DNA from: Streptomyces huiliensis
GTDB taxonomy: Bacteria > Actinomycetota > Actinomycetes > Streptomycetales > Streptomycetaceae
Length of the DNA stretch: 45,788 nucleotides
Direction of reading: 5' to 3'
Assembly (NCBI RefSeq): GCF_020037025.1
Contig: NZ_JAIQLH010000106.1
Location: 1-45,788 of the forward strand
Shown here one piece after another: positions 8,239 through 17,607 of the stretch; position 1 is the first letter of the stretch; every line of letters begins with the position of its first letter. The notes beneath the pieces were generated by a model that saw nothing but the letters and a program-made list of their open reading frames with translations, did not search any database and was not told where the DNA came from. The position numbers and the translations under genes were made by a program.

Positions 8239-8508
8239 TGTGATCCCCCGGTCGGATGCCGACGGCGCCGGCCGGGGCGCCACGACGCTGGTCGCGTTCG
8301 ACGCGTCGGCGGGCCCGTCCTCGTCGCGTCCCTGGCCGAGCGCCCGTGGGACGTGGGCGTGATCGGCGGGGGCATCCGCAAGACCGAACCGCTGCTCCCG
8401 CTCTTCGAGCAGACCGTGAACCTGGTCCGCCGGCACGCGCCGCAGGCCGGCATCGCTTTCGACTCCCACGGCGGGGACGGCGTCGAAGCGGCTCTGCGCC
8501 GGCTCTGA
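8239..8508 (+). pseudogene. Frameshifted relic of a conserved actinobacterial hypothetical protein
   Basis: Two adjacent frames together resemble one small conserved protein. The upstream frame gives GATTLVAFDASAG and the next gives PVLVASLAERPWDVGVIGG followed by GGIRKTEPLLPLFEQTVNLV and RRHAPQAGIAFDSHGGDGVEAAL to the stop at 8506-8508. The frame changes near 8311-8320. No convincing start or ribosome binding site exists upstream, so the 5' part is also lost. The family match is from memory of similar Streptomyces hypotheticals and was not searched. Confidence 0.5.
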
Positions 8509-8598
8509 GCCCCCGCCCCGACTGATCACCCTCACCTCCGCCGAGCCGCCCCTGCCGGGCCCTCTGACCGGCCCCCGCCGCACCCCCGTCCGCCGTGA

Positions 8599-8613
8599 TG
8601 CAAGAATCTTGCA
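8599..8613. promoter_or_regulatory. Perfect palindrome TGCAAGAATCTTGCA
   Basis: A perfect 7+1+7 inverted repeat followed by an AT-rich stretch (AATTTTTGTTATCC), 65 bases before the start of the sigma-CAP fusion gene. It lies where its promoter should be. The loop is too short for a terminator, so a dimeric repressor site is likelier. TCTTGCA elements are also known at maltose-type LacI-family operators in Streptomyces, but nothing else here points to sugar control. Confidence 0.45.
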
Positions 8614-8677
8614 ATTTTTGTTATCCGGTCGGGAGCGTTCCGTCTCCCAGGTGTCGGATGCGAACGGAGAGAGGTGC

Positions 8678-10639
<1,962 letters not shown>

Positions 10640-11108
10640 CGTTCGTCCTGGGTGAGGGGCGGTCAACCGGATGACGTCCGGATGCCGCCGTGGCGGCGGT
10701 CCGAGCGGGTGGCGCGATGTCGTCCCCCGTTCAGGTGGCCGCCGTCAGGGAGGACGGGCGGGGGGCACCGCATCGGATGGCACTGCCCGGGTTTGAAATG
10801 ACGTAGGGGCCGTATGGCGAGCGCTTTCAACGGGCGCTCGGCGTACGGCCGTTCGCTTTCCGCGGTGGCGTCCGACGGGTCGGGACAGCTTTCCGGTCGG
10901 ATGTTTTGACGGCCTGCTGATCGCACCGGTAGTTCTCTGCTGCCTCGGCAGGGGCGGCCTTCCCGGCCGGTGGCCCGTGTCACTCCATCCGACCCCCGGT
11001 GGCACGGGCCATGCCCGGCCCGGGAACCGAACCGCCCCGCCGTGCGCACGGCGCCGCTTCCGTCTGGGGGCGGTGCCCCCGTACCCCCCTCTCCTAAGGA
11101 GATCGAAG
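10640..11108. other. Intergenic stretch of 469 bases
   Basis: No convincing coding frame. It holds the inverted repeat at 10972-11010 and, just before 11109, the ribosome binding site AAGGAG of the next gene. A TTGAAATGACG stretch near 10793 and the TTTTGACGG near 10904 could belong to promoters, but no clear -35/-10 pair could be fixed. Confidence 0.6.
10972..11010. terminator. 12-bp inverted repeat, possible terminator or 5' leader hairpin
   Basis: GGCCCGTGTCAC (10972-10983) and GTGGCACGGGCC (10999-11010) pair at 11 of 12 positions around a 15-nt loop. It lies 98 bases upstream of the secreted-protein start. It could end upstream transcription or stabilise the downstream message. Confidence 0.35.
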
Positions 11109-11489
11109 ATGTCGATGCGCAACCGAGTGGTTGGCGTGGCGCTGGCCCTGCTGGCCGGCGGCATGGTGCTGGGCCAGGCCGGTACGGCCATGGCCGACGA
11201 CCACCACGGCCGCCACCGCGGCGGTGTCGACCTGGGCGCGCTGCCCGTGGCGATCGTCTCCCCGGCTCCGGGCAAGATCACCAAGGAGCGCAAGGTCACC
11301 ACCACGTACCAGTACGACGCGAAGGCCTCCGGCTCCTCGTCCTCGGAGGAGCAGCCGCCGCCCCCCTCCAGCGCCTCCGCCCCCGCCTCCGAGCCGGGCC
11401 CGGTGACCGCCGCGAAGGACACGGTCAACTCCACCGCCCAGTCCGCCCTTTCCGGCGCCTCCAGCGCGGTCGACTCGGCGGCGAAGTAG
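11109..11489 (+). CDS. Small secreted protein of unknown function
   Basis: A 126-residue protein with a strong ribosome binding site (CTAAGGAG, 8 nt before ATG). Residues 1-29 are a typical signal peptide (MSMRNRVVGVALALLAGG... ending GTAMA-DD). The mature part starts with a His/Arg stretch (DDHHGRHRGG), has a LPVAIVSPAPGKIT segment, and ends in a Ser/Ala/Pro-rich tail with no cysteine. It looks like a low-complexity exported or wall-associated protein common in Streptomyces. No catalytic motif is seen. Confidence 0.7.
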   Translation: MSMRNRVVGVALALLAGGMVLGQAGTAMADDHHGRHRGGVDLGALPVAIVSPAPGKITKERKVTTTYQYDAKASGSSSSEEQPPPPSSASAPASEPGPVTAAKDTVNSTAQSALSGASSAVDSAAK

Positions 11490-11638
11490 CCGAACGAGGC
11501 TGCGGGCACGAGCTCGCGGCCACTTGGCGCCGCTGCCTGCCCACCGGGTTCGGGGGAGTGGGCGGCGGCGCCCACCCCGCTGCCGCCCCTGCGGGCGCAG
11601 GGCTGGCTGGAAGCGGAGCTTGACCTCGATGCGCTCGC

Positions 11639-12398
11639 CGGGCCATCCCCGCCTGTGCGGGGACCGCGCGAGCTTGCGGGCGTAGAACGCGGTGAAGTTG
11701 GGGCCACCCCCGCCGGGCGGGGACTGCGGACACCCTGAGCGCGGCGATCGGCAAGAGACCACCCCGCATGCGCGGGGACCACCGCGTCGCGCAGCTGCTC
11801 ACCAGCCAGCAGCGGGGACCACCCCCGCACGCGCGGGGAGCACTGCAACGCCGGTACCAGGACCGGCATCAGGAAAGGATCACCCCCGCTCGCGCGGGGA
11901 GCACTCGCGGTCCATCACCGTCAGGTCGTACCGAGCGGGACCACCCCCCCCGCACGCGCGGGGAGCACTGCAACGCCGGTACCAGGACCGGCATCAGGAA
12001 AGGATCACCCCCGCTCGCGCGGGGAGCACTCGCGGTCCATCACCGTCAGGTCGTACCGAGCGGGACCACCCCCCCCGCACGCGCGGGGAGCACTCCCGGG
12101 CGATGACCGCCAGGTCGTAGCCGAGGGGACCATCCCCGCACACGCGGGGAGCACGTCCAGACGTTCGCGTCGCCGACCACGGAGGCGGGACCACCCCCGC
12201 ACACGCGGGGAGCACCCCACCGGCACGCTCCACGACAGCCGCACCTGGGGACCACCTCCGCACACGCGGGGAGCACCCATCCACCGGGGCCTGGGCCACG
12301 ATGCTGGCGGGGCCACCCCCGCACACGCGGGGAGCACACCTGGAAACGTTCCGTTCCACCCTCGACAGGGGGACCACCCCCGCACACGCGGGGAGCAC
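11639..12398 (-). CRISPR. CRISPR array 2 (type I-E-like), 13 repeats, 12 spacers (10 unique)
   Basis: Repeats start at 11639, 11700, 11755, 11815, 11876, 11937, 12001, 12062, 12126, 12187, 12248, 12309 and 12370. Most are 29 nt with 32-nt spacers. Those at 11937 and 12062 are 32 nt because of three extra Cs. On the + strand the right-hand repeats start GGGACCACCCCCGCACAC and end GCGGGGAGCAC, the reverse complement of the common Streptomyces I-E repeat, so transcription runs leftward. The three left-most repeats are degenerate and end in GACCGC, GACTGC and GACCAC; the interval between the second and third is only 27 nt. Bases 11844-11968 and 11969-12093 are an identical 125-bp tandem duplication. 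No cas genes are in the window. Confidence 0.97.
11844..12093. repeat. 125-bp tandem duplication inside CRISPR array 2
   Basis: Each copy contains spacer, AGGAT-type repeat, second spacer, and a 32-nt expanded repeat. Copies 11844-11968 and 11969-12093 match at every base by direct comparison. Confidence 0.95.
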
Positions 12399-12480
12399 AG
12401 GCCGCCACCTGGGGATTTGTCTCCGCCGGGCCGGGTTTTTACTCACTTGTCGAGAGTCCGGCGAAGCCGTCATATCGGGC
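12399..12480 (-). promoter_or_regulatory. CRISPR array 2 leader
   Basis: It carries TTTTTACTCACTT at 12436-12448, again starting 38 nt from the last repeat as in array 1, and a similar first stretch (AGGCCGCCACCTGGGG against AGGGCGCGACCTGCGG). The downstream leader sequence differs between the two arrays. Confidence 0.7.
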
Positions 12481-12580
12481 GGCTCCCAGACTCGGTGAGC
12501 CGGCGAAGCCCTCGTCGTCACTCACGCCCCTCCCGCCCGCGCTTGACTCTCACATCGATGTCAGACCATAGCGTCGCCGC

Positions 12581-13843
12581 ATGGCCCCAAGCACTCCCAC
12601 GGGGGCGGTCCGTCGCCCAACTTCCGTAGCGCAAATAGCGCAGACACCTCCGCCCTCCCCCGGGTCCCCGGCTGTCGCCCTCGCCGTGCTCACCGCCTGC
12701 GTGTTTCTCGTCGGGACCGGGGAGTGGGTCATGGTCGGGCTGCTGCCCGAGCTCGCCGCCGACCTGAAGCAGCCGATTCCGGCTGTCGGGGGGCTCGTTA
12801 CCGGGTACGCGCTGGTGGTCACCGTGGCCGGGCCGGTCGTTACCGTCGCCATGCTGCGGCTGCCGCGTCGGCGGGCGTTGATGGCGCTGCTGGTCGTGTT
12901 CGCCGCCGGGAACGCGGGCGCCGCGCTGGCCGGCGGGGTCGGGGCGCTCGCCGTCGCGCGGATGGTGACCGCGCTGACGCACAGCACCGCCTTCGCGACC
13001 GCGCTGGTCATCGCCGTCTCGGCCGCCCCCGCCGCGCACCGCGGACGGGCGATCTCCGTGGTCGCCGCCGGGTGGAACCTCGCCACCGTCCTCGGGACGC
13101 CGCTCGGTACGTGGGTCGGCGGGCGGTACGGGTGGCGGACGACGTTCTGGGGGATCGCCGCGCTGAGCGTGCTCGTTCTCGTGGCCGTGGCCGTACTCGT
13201 CCGCCCCGTCGAGCCGTCGCAGCGCCCCGCGCCCCGCGCGGAGGTCCGGGCGCTGCTCGGCCGGGGTACGGCCCGGGTCCTGGCGGTCACGGTCCTCGCG
13301 CAGGCGGGTCTCTTCACCCTCTACACCTACATCTCCCCGCTCCTCGGCGACGTGAGCGGTTTCGACGCGGACGCCGTCACCCTGCTCCTCGCCGCCTTCG
13401 GCGCCGGCGCGCTGCTCGGCAACGTCCTGGGCGGCCGGCTCGCCGACCGCGACCCCGAACGCGCCCTCCGCGCAACCCTCCTCGTCCTCGCCGCCGTCCT
13501 CGCGTCGTTCGCCCTGAGCAGCCACGCCCGCTGGACCGCCGCGCTCACCGTGCTCGTCCTCGGGTTGGTCTCCGCCGCCCTCATCCCCCTCCTCCAGGAA
13601 CGCGCCCTCGCCGCCGCCCCCGGAGCGCCCACCCTGATCACCGCCGTCACCGCCTCCGCCTTCAACCTCGGTACGGCCGGCGGCTCCGCGCTCGGCGGTC
13701 AGGCCCTCGGCTCCGGTTCCGGGCTCGGGGGCGGGGGAGGGGGAGGCATGGGCCTCGACGACCTCGCCTGGCTCGGCGGTCTCGTCGTCGCGGCCGCCGC
13801 CGTGTTGGCCTTCAAACGGCCGGGCACTCGCTCCAATCCCTGA
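12581..13843 (+). CDS. MFS transporter (DHA1-like drug or metabolite efflux)
   Basis: A 420-residue polytopic membrane protein with about 12 hydrophobic segments. TM1 is at VALAVLTACVFLVGTGEWVM, with the AraJ/NepI/YdhP-type DHA1 pattern GLLPELAADL after it. A conserved RMVTALTHSTAFATAL and the motif GRAISVVAAGWNLATVLGTPLG, typical of this subfamily, lie in the middle. An unusual Gly-rich loop (SGSGLGGGGGGGMG) sits near the C-terminus. It probably exports a small molecule by proton antiport; the substrate is unknown. ATG 12581 has no strong ribosome binding site. A direct repeat TAGCGCA-A-TAGCGCA just inside the gene (about 12627-12643) raises a later start or internal control. The hydrolase gene follows after 38 bases. 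Confidence 0.85.
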   Translation: MAPSTPTGAVRRPTSVAQIAQTPPPSPGSPAVALAVLTACVFLVGTGEWVMVGLLPELAADLKQPIPAVGGLVTGYALVVTVAGPVVTVAMLRLPRRRALMALLVVFAAGNAGAALAGGVGALAVARMVTALTHSTAFATALVIAVSAAPAAHRGRAISVVAAGWNLATVLGTPLGTWVGGRYGWRTTFWGIAALSVLVLVAVAVLVRPVEPSQRPAPRAEVRALLGRGTARVLAVTVLAQAGLFTLYTYISPLLGDVSGFDADAVTLLLAAFGAGALLGNVLGGRLADRDPERALRATLLVLAAVLASFALSSHARWTAALTVLVLGLVSAALIPLLQERALAAAPGAPTLITAVTASAFNLGTAGGSALGGQALGSGSGLGGGGGGGMGLDDLAWLGGLVVAAAAVLAFKRPGTRSNP

Positions 13844-13881
13844 GTCACTCTGCCTCACCTCCACCACAGAAAGCAGGAATC

Positions 13882-14667
13882 ATGTCCTCCCTCCCCACCC
13901 CCACCTTCGACCGCACCGTCCGCGGCAGCGGCCCCGGCCTCCTCCTCGCCCACGGTGCCGGCGGCGGCATCGAGCCCAACTACGGCCCGCTCATGGACGG
14001 CCTCGCCGAGCACTTCACCGTCGTCGGCCCCGACTACCCGGGTACGGGCCGCACCCCGCGCTCCGACGCGCCCCTCACCCTCGACGGCGTCGCCGACGAA
14101 CTCGTCGCCGCCGCTGTCGCGGAGGGCCTGGAGACGTTCGCCGTCACCGGCTACTCGCTGGGCGCCGCCGTGGCCGTCCGTGCGGCCACCCGGCACCCGG
14201 AGCGGGTCACGGCCCTCGTCCTCACCGCCGGTTTCGCCCGCCCCAACCCCCGGTTCACCCTGGCCACCGAGCTGTGGCGCCAGCTGCTGCAGGCCGACGA
14301 CCCGGCCGGCCTCACCGCCTTCGGCGCCCTGCTCGGCTTCACCGCGCCCGCGGCGGACGCGCTCTCGCAGGACGACGTCGATGCCATGCTGGCGGCCGGC
14401 TGGGACGCCGTCCCCCCGGGCGCCCTCGAACACGTCGACCTCGCGAGCCGCGTCGACGTCCTCGACGACCTCCCGCGCCTCTCCGTCCCCACCCTTGTCA
14501 TCTCGACGACCGAGGACAGCCTGGTCACGCCCTTCCACCACCACCAGCTCGCCGAGGGGATCCCCGGCGCCCGCCTCGCCGAACTCGCCACCGGGCACCT
14601 GCCGTTCGTCGAGCGCCCGAAGGAGTGGCTGGACCTGATGGTCGGGTTCCTGGCCGCCTCCGCGTAA
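13882..14667 (+). CDS. Alpha/beta hydrolase
   Basis: A 261-residue protein from the ATG at 13882 with AAAGCAGGA upstream. It has an oxyanion strand LLLAHGAGGG (about 20-29), the nucleophile elbow GYSLG (S92), an acid D212 in STTEDSLVTP and the histidine H239 in TGHLPF. This is the complete Ser-Asp-His set of an esterase/haloperoxidase-like hydrolase without an extended lid. The substrate is unknown. It follows the MFS gene on the same strand with a 38-base gap and is probably cotranscribed with it. Confidence 0.87.
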   Translation: MSSLPTPTFDRTVRGSGPGLLLAHGAGGGIEPNYGPLMDGLAEHFTVVGPDYPGTGRTPRSDAPLTLDGVADELVAAAVAEGLETFAVTGYSLGAAVAVRAATRHPERVTALVLTAGFARPNPRFTLATELWRQLLQADDPAGLTAFGALLGFTAPAADALSQDDVDAMLAAGWDAVPPGALEHVDLASRVDVLDDLPRLSVPTLVISTTEDSLVTPFHHHQLAEGIPGARLAELATGHLPFVERPKEWLDLMVGFLAASA

Positions 14668-14684
14668 GAGAGGGTGGCGCGGCC

Positions 14685-15059
14685 TCAGACCCAGTCGACG
14701 AGCTGGACGATGACGCCGTTGGGGTCCGTGACCTGGAAGGCCCGCTCGCCCCAGGGCTCCTCGCGCAGCGGCATCGTGATCGCGACGCCCTCGGCGGTCA
14801 GGCGGGCGAGCTCCGCTTCCAGGTCGTCGACGGCGAAGGCGAGGATCACGCCCTCGGCGTGGTCGTCGCGCTGGTCATCGGGGAGCGAGGCCAGGCCCCG
14901 CCGCAGGTAGATGACGTTCATCCCGGCGTCCTCGCGGGTCAGCGACGCGAAGCCGTCGGCGGCCATGTCCGTCCGGAAACCGAAGTGGTCCCTGAGGAAA
15001 GCCGCGGACGCCTCGACGTCATCGACGTTCAGGGAGACGGCGGAAGCGGTGATCGACAC
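14685..15059 (-). CDS. VOC family (glyoxalase/bleomycin-resistance-like) protein
   Basis: A 124-residue protein in two beta-alpha-beta-beta-beta modules: SAVSLNVDDVEASAAFLRDH in the first half and ILAFAVDDLEAELARLTAEG in the second, ending FQVTDPNGVIVQLVDWV. The DPNG turn and the acidic end strand are standard for the vicinal-oxygen-chelate fold. Such proteins bind metals and act as isomerases, dioxygenases or drug-binding proteins; the role here is open. It is divergent from the TetR gene at 15132, and the spacer between them holds nested inverted repeats, so it is a likely target of that regulator. Confidence 0.87.
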   Translation of the reverse strand: MSITASAVSLNVDDVEASAAFLRDHFGFRTDMAADGFASLTREDAGMNVIYLRRGLASLPDDQRDDHAEGVILAFAVDDLEAELARLTAEGVAITMPLREEPWGERAFQVTDPNGVIVQLVDWV

Positions 15060-15088
15060 GATCGGATCCTCCTTGACCAGGCGCGACT

Positions 15089-15129
15089 ATTACTCTGTGC
15101 GCAGTACACCGTACTACGTACAGAGTAAT
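15089..15129. promoter_or_regulatory. Nested inverted repeats between VOC and TetR genes
   Basis: Outer arms ATTACTCTGT (15089-15098) and ACAGAGTAAT (15120-15129) are a perfect 10-bp inverted repeat. Within them AGTAC-ACC-GTACT (15103-15115) is a second perfect one. The outer arm ends 2 bases before the TetR ATG. This is a good operator for the TetR protein acting in both directions. Confidence 0.65.
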
Positions 15130-15131
15130 TC

Positions 15132-15944
15132 ATGCGCCAGAATGTCCCCGTGCCCCTCGACCGAAGCAGCGCCGGCGACCCGGCCCGCACCCTGGAACTG
15201 CTCTGGCGCGTCCCCGCCGGCACCCCGCGGCGCGGCCCGCGGAAGCGGCTGGACATCGACGCGGTCGTCGCCGTCGCCATCGGCCTGGCGGACGCCGACG
15301 GCCTGGACGCCGTCACCATGCGCCGCGTCGCGCAGCGGCTCGGCGTGGTGCCGATGACGCTGTACACCTACGTGCCGGGCAAGGCCGAACTCCTCGATCT
15401 CATGCTGGACACCGCCTACCTGCGGATGTCCCGGACCGACACCGCCGGTCGGCCGTGGCGGGACCGGCTGACCGCCGTCGCCGAGGAGAACAGGGCGCTG
15501 TTCGAGGCGCACCCCTGGGCCGCGACGATCTCCACCGGCCGGCCGCCGCTCGGGCCCGGCATGATGGCCAAGTACGAGCACGAACTGTCGGCCCTCGACG
15601 GCCTCGGGCTCCACGACGTCGAGATGGACGCCGCCCTGACCTTCCTGCTCACCTTCGTCCAGGCCAACGCCCGCTCGGCGGCGGAGGCGCGGCAGGTGCG
15701 GCAGGACAGCGCGATGGACGACGAGCAGTGGTGGGCCGCCAACGCTCCCGTGCTCGACAGGGTCCTCGACCCGGGCGCCTATCCGACCGCCGCCCGCGTC
15801 GGCTCGGCGGCGGGCGCCGCGCAGCGGGCCGCCTACAGCCCGGAACACGCCTGGGAGTTCGGCCTCCGCCGCGTCCTCGACGGGCTCGCCGCCCTCATCG
15901 ACGGCCGCGCGGGATCGGTCGAGACGGGACCGGGGGCGCGGTAG
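15132..15944 (+). CDS. TetR/AcrR family regulator (TetR_C_1-like)
   Basis: A 270-residue protein from ATG 15132. There is no ribosome binding site because the operator arm runs to 2 bases before the start, so the message may be leaderless. The helix-turn-helix is at about residues 40-85 (AVAIGLADADGLDAVTMRRV, AQRLGVVPMTLYTYVPGKAE). The longer C-terminal domain with AATISTGRPPLGPGMMAKYE and EHAWEFGLRRVLDGL matches the tetracycline-repressor-type C-terminal family. The N-terminal 35 residues before the HTH are an extension. It probably controls itself and the divergent VOC gene. Confidence 0.87.
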   Translation: MRQNVPVPLDRSSAGDPARTLELLWRVPAGTPRRGPRKRLDIDAVVAVAIGLADADGLDAVTMRRVAQRLGVVPMTLYTYVPGKAELLDLMLDTAYLRMSRTDTAGRPWRDRLTAVAEENRALFEAHPWAATISTGRPPLGPGMMAKYEHELSALDGLGLHDVEMDAALTFLLTFVQANARSAAEARQVRQDSAMDDEQWWAANAPVLDRVLDPGAYPTAARVGSAAGAAQRAAYSPEHAWEFGLRRVLDGLAALIDGRAGSVETGPGAR

Positions 15945-15998
15945 GCCCGTGCGGGGGCGGCGGCCCAAAGGTGTGCGCCCTGCCGGGATTCGGGCCGA

Positions 15999-16097
15999 CT
16001 AGAAGGGCAGGCCGGACAGGCGCAGCAGGTTGCCCGCAGCGAGAGCCACCAGGTGGCCGATGCCTGCGACGAGGGGGAGGGTGACGGAGAAAAGCAT
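15999..16097 (-). CDS. Very small hydrophobic peptide (32 aa)
   Basis: ATG at 16095-16097 with AAGGCGAG about 3 nt upstream. The product starts MLFSVTLPLVAGIGHLV and is almost entirely one hydrophobic helix, ending RLSGLPF. It could be a small membrane protein or the toxin of a type I-like system. No homologue is recognised. It may also be chance. Confidence 0.35.
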   Translation of the reverse strand: MLFSVTLPLVAGIGHLVALAAGNLLRLSGLPF

Positions 16098-16496
16098 GGG
16101 CTCGCCTTTCGTGGGAGCGACTGTCGGGCCAGTGCTTCCCGTTCGGCGTGCCGTCACGCGTCATGTCACTCCCGCGCGACCGGCCGTATCGATTCCTCAC
16201 CCGGGCGTTCGGGAAGCCTGTCATCCCCTCCACCCGTTCGCCCCGCCGCGGGTCCGGTTTCCGGACGTTCACCCGGCACATGGTTTGCGGGCAGCCTGCG
16301 CTTCCGCTTCGAGCCGGTGGGGGAAGGGCTGGTACCGCATCATCACCAAGCACAGCGGCAAGGTCATCAAGGTGAGCTGCGGCCCCGGCAACGCTTGAGT
16401 AGGTCGCATCACGGCACCCCCGTCGGTGACGGTCAGGTGGCGGGCGCCACCATGCGCACGGCCCGCACGGGAGCGAAGCGGAGGGCGACGCCCGCG
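16098..16496. other. Intergenic stretch of about 400 bases
   Basis: Apart from the short ricin-like fragment at 16313-16398 no coding sequence is supported. The 98 bases before the DUF5753 stop contain no clear hairpin. Confidence 0.5.
16313..16398 (+). pseudogene. Fragment resembling the end of a ricin-type lectin domain
   Basis: The frame ending with TGA at 16396-16398 reads GKGWYRIITKHSGKVIKVSC and then GPGNA. This resembles the WYRIxNxxSGKxLxV core of ricin B-type lectin repeats. No start or signal peptide for it is visible and the frame upstream is not lectin-like, so it looks like a remnant. Confidence 0.35.
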
Positions 16497-17318
16497 TCAC
16501 GCACGAGCCAGCTCCTTTCGGCGCCGCCAGATCAGGTCGGCGGAAGCCTGCGGGGACAGGGCGACCGCCCTGATCAGGTCGTAAGCGTGTTCCGCAGCGG
16601 ACACCTCGTCCGGATCCAGGGCCGTACGGCCCTGCAGGAAGCCGTCGATGTGCACGACGTCCGCCCCGACGTCGAAGTTCAGGTTGATGAAGGGCCCGGC
16701 CAGGCCGGGATGCGGGGGAGTGTCGTGCGGGATCACCTGGATGACGGTCTTCGGGTGGTCCTGGGCGTCCAGTAGGCGTTCGAGCTGCGCCCTCATGACG
16801 GTTGGTGTGGTCAGCATGCGGCTGATCGCGTACTCGTCGACGATGAACCACGTCAGTGGCCGGTCTGGCCGGTCGAAGACGTCCTGACGCGACATCCGGG
16901 CGGTCACCAGGTGATCGATGTCGTACGGACGACCACCGGCGAGAATCGCGTGAGCATATCCCTCGGTCTGGAGCAGTCCGGGAATCAGGGTGCTCGCGTA
17001 CGCGCTGATCGCTGATGCCTCCCGTTCGAATTCGATGAACGAGCGGAACCACCCCGGGTAGACGAACTTCACTACCAGTGTGAACAAGCGCGCGAAATGA
17101 TCCCCGGTTCCTAAGGCCAAGTCGAGATCCTTGGCCAGGTCCTCCGAGGGCACCCGCTTCGCGTTCTCCACGTAGCTGATCATCGGCTGGGTGGTACGCG
17201 CCATTCTGGCCATCCGGGACTGGGAGAGCCGCGCCGCGTTGCGTAGGCGGGACAGTTCCGAGCCGAAGAACGCGAGCGGTGACCCCAGCGGGTCCGGTAC
17301 GTCCGTCTCGACGGGCAT
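16497..17318 (-). CDS. Helix-turn-helix (XRE) protein with DUF5753 domain
   Basis: A 273-residue protein starting at ATG 17316-17318 (GAGGTG upstream); an ATG six codons further upstream is possible. Residues about 15-70 are an XRE-type HTH (FFGSELSRLRNAARLSQSRM, then QPMISYVENAKRVPSEDLA). The rest is the DUF5753 effector domain with IPGLLQTEGYAHAILAG, RMSRQDVF and PLTWFIVDEYAISR. These are abundant Streptomyces regulators (WhiJ/Scr1-like), usually next to small DUF397 or acidic proteins and sometimes described as antitoxin-like. Here two tiny Cys-containing genes lie divergently instead of a DUF397 gene. A palindromic ATAAC/GTTAT element lies between. Confidence 0.88.
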   Translation of the reverse strand: MPVETDVPDPLGSPLAFFGSELSRLRNAARLSQSRMARMARTTQPMISYVENAKRVPSEDLAKDLDLALGTGDHFARLFTLVVKFVYPGWFRSFIEFEREASAISAYASTLIPGLLQTEGYAHAILAGGRPYDIDHLVTARMSRQDVFDRPDRPLTWFIVDEYAISRMLTTPTVMRAQLERLLDAQDHPKTVIQVIPHDTPPHPGLAGPFINLNFDVGADVVHIDGFLQGRTALDPDEVSAAEHAYDLIRAVALSPQASADLIWRRRKELARA

Positions 17319-17338
17319 GAGCAGTGCACCTCGCATCA

Positions 17339-17357
17339 ATAACTTCGGCGATGTTAT
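17339..17357. promoter_or_regulatory. ATAAC-N9-GTTAT inverted repeat
   Basis: A perfect 5-bp inverted repeat in an otherwise GC-rich spacer, 21 bases upstream of the DUF5753 regulator start and 83 bases from the divergent small genes. It is a candidate binding site for the regulator. Confidence 0.4.
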
Positions 17358-17439
17358 GGGTCCTGCCCTTCCGGAGCGTACCGACCGGCCGCAACCCTGG
17401 GAGCACACCAGGTATTTGACCACCGGAAGGGGTACCCCC

Positions 17440-17607
17440 ATGCCCGAAGCCGCCCTCCCCCCACCCCCCGCTTCCCGCCGCCCCGCGCCGTGCACCGAGT
17501 GCCGGCGGATTCGGGAGGCGTACTACGCCGCGTCGCGGCAGGGTGACCGGGTCGCCGCGCAGGGGTGGATCGTCGCGATGGGGCGGCATCACCGGTGGGT
17601 GCACTGA
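17440..17607 (+). CDS. Small CxxC protein (55 aa)
   Basis: ATG 17440 with GGAAGGGG about 7 nt upstream. A Pro/Ala-rich start is followed by CTECRRIREAYYAASRQGDR and a basic-aromatic end, GRHHRWVH. The CTEC pair plus the two histidines could hold a metal. Its TGA overlaps the ATG of the next gene. Similar short proteins accompany DUF5753 regulators in Streptomyces (from memory). Function is unknown. Confidence 0.65.
   Translation: MPEAALPPPPASRRPAPCTECRRIREAYYAASRQGDRVAAQGWIVAMGRHHRWVH

Noticed and set aside
10684..10697. GCCGCC-GT-GGCGGC hairpin after the sigma-CAP gene as terminator
   Set aside because: Two-base loop and ordinary GC triplet repeats make it weak evidence.
11692..12521. Open frames through CRISPR array 2 on both strands
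   Set aside because: Same reason: repeat-derived peptides only.
12724..13850. Plus-strand frame overlapping the MFS gene and fused in frame to the hydrolase
   Set aside because: Arg-rich shadow; the hydrolase has its own start and ribosome binding site at 13882.
17025..17040. GTTCGAATTC, resembling a tRNA T-arm
   Set aside because: It lies inside the DUF5753 gene and no acceptor or anticodon stem can be built around it.
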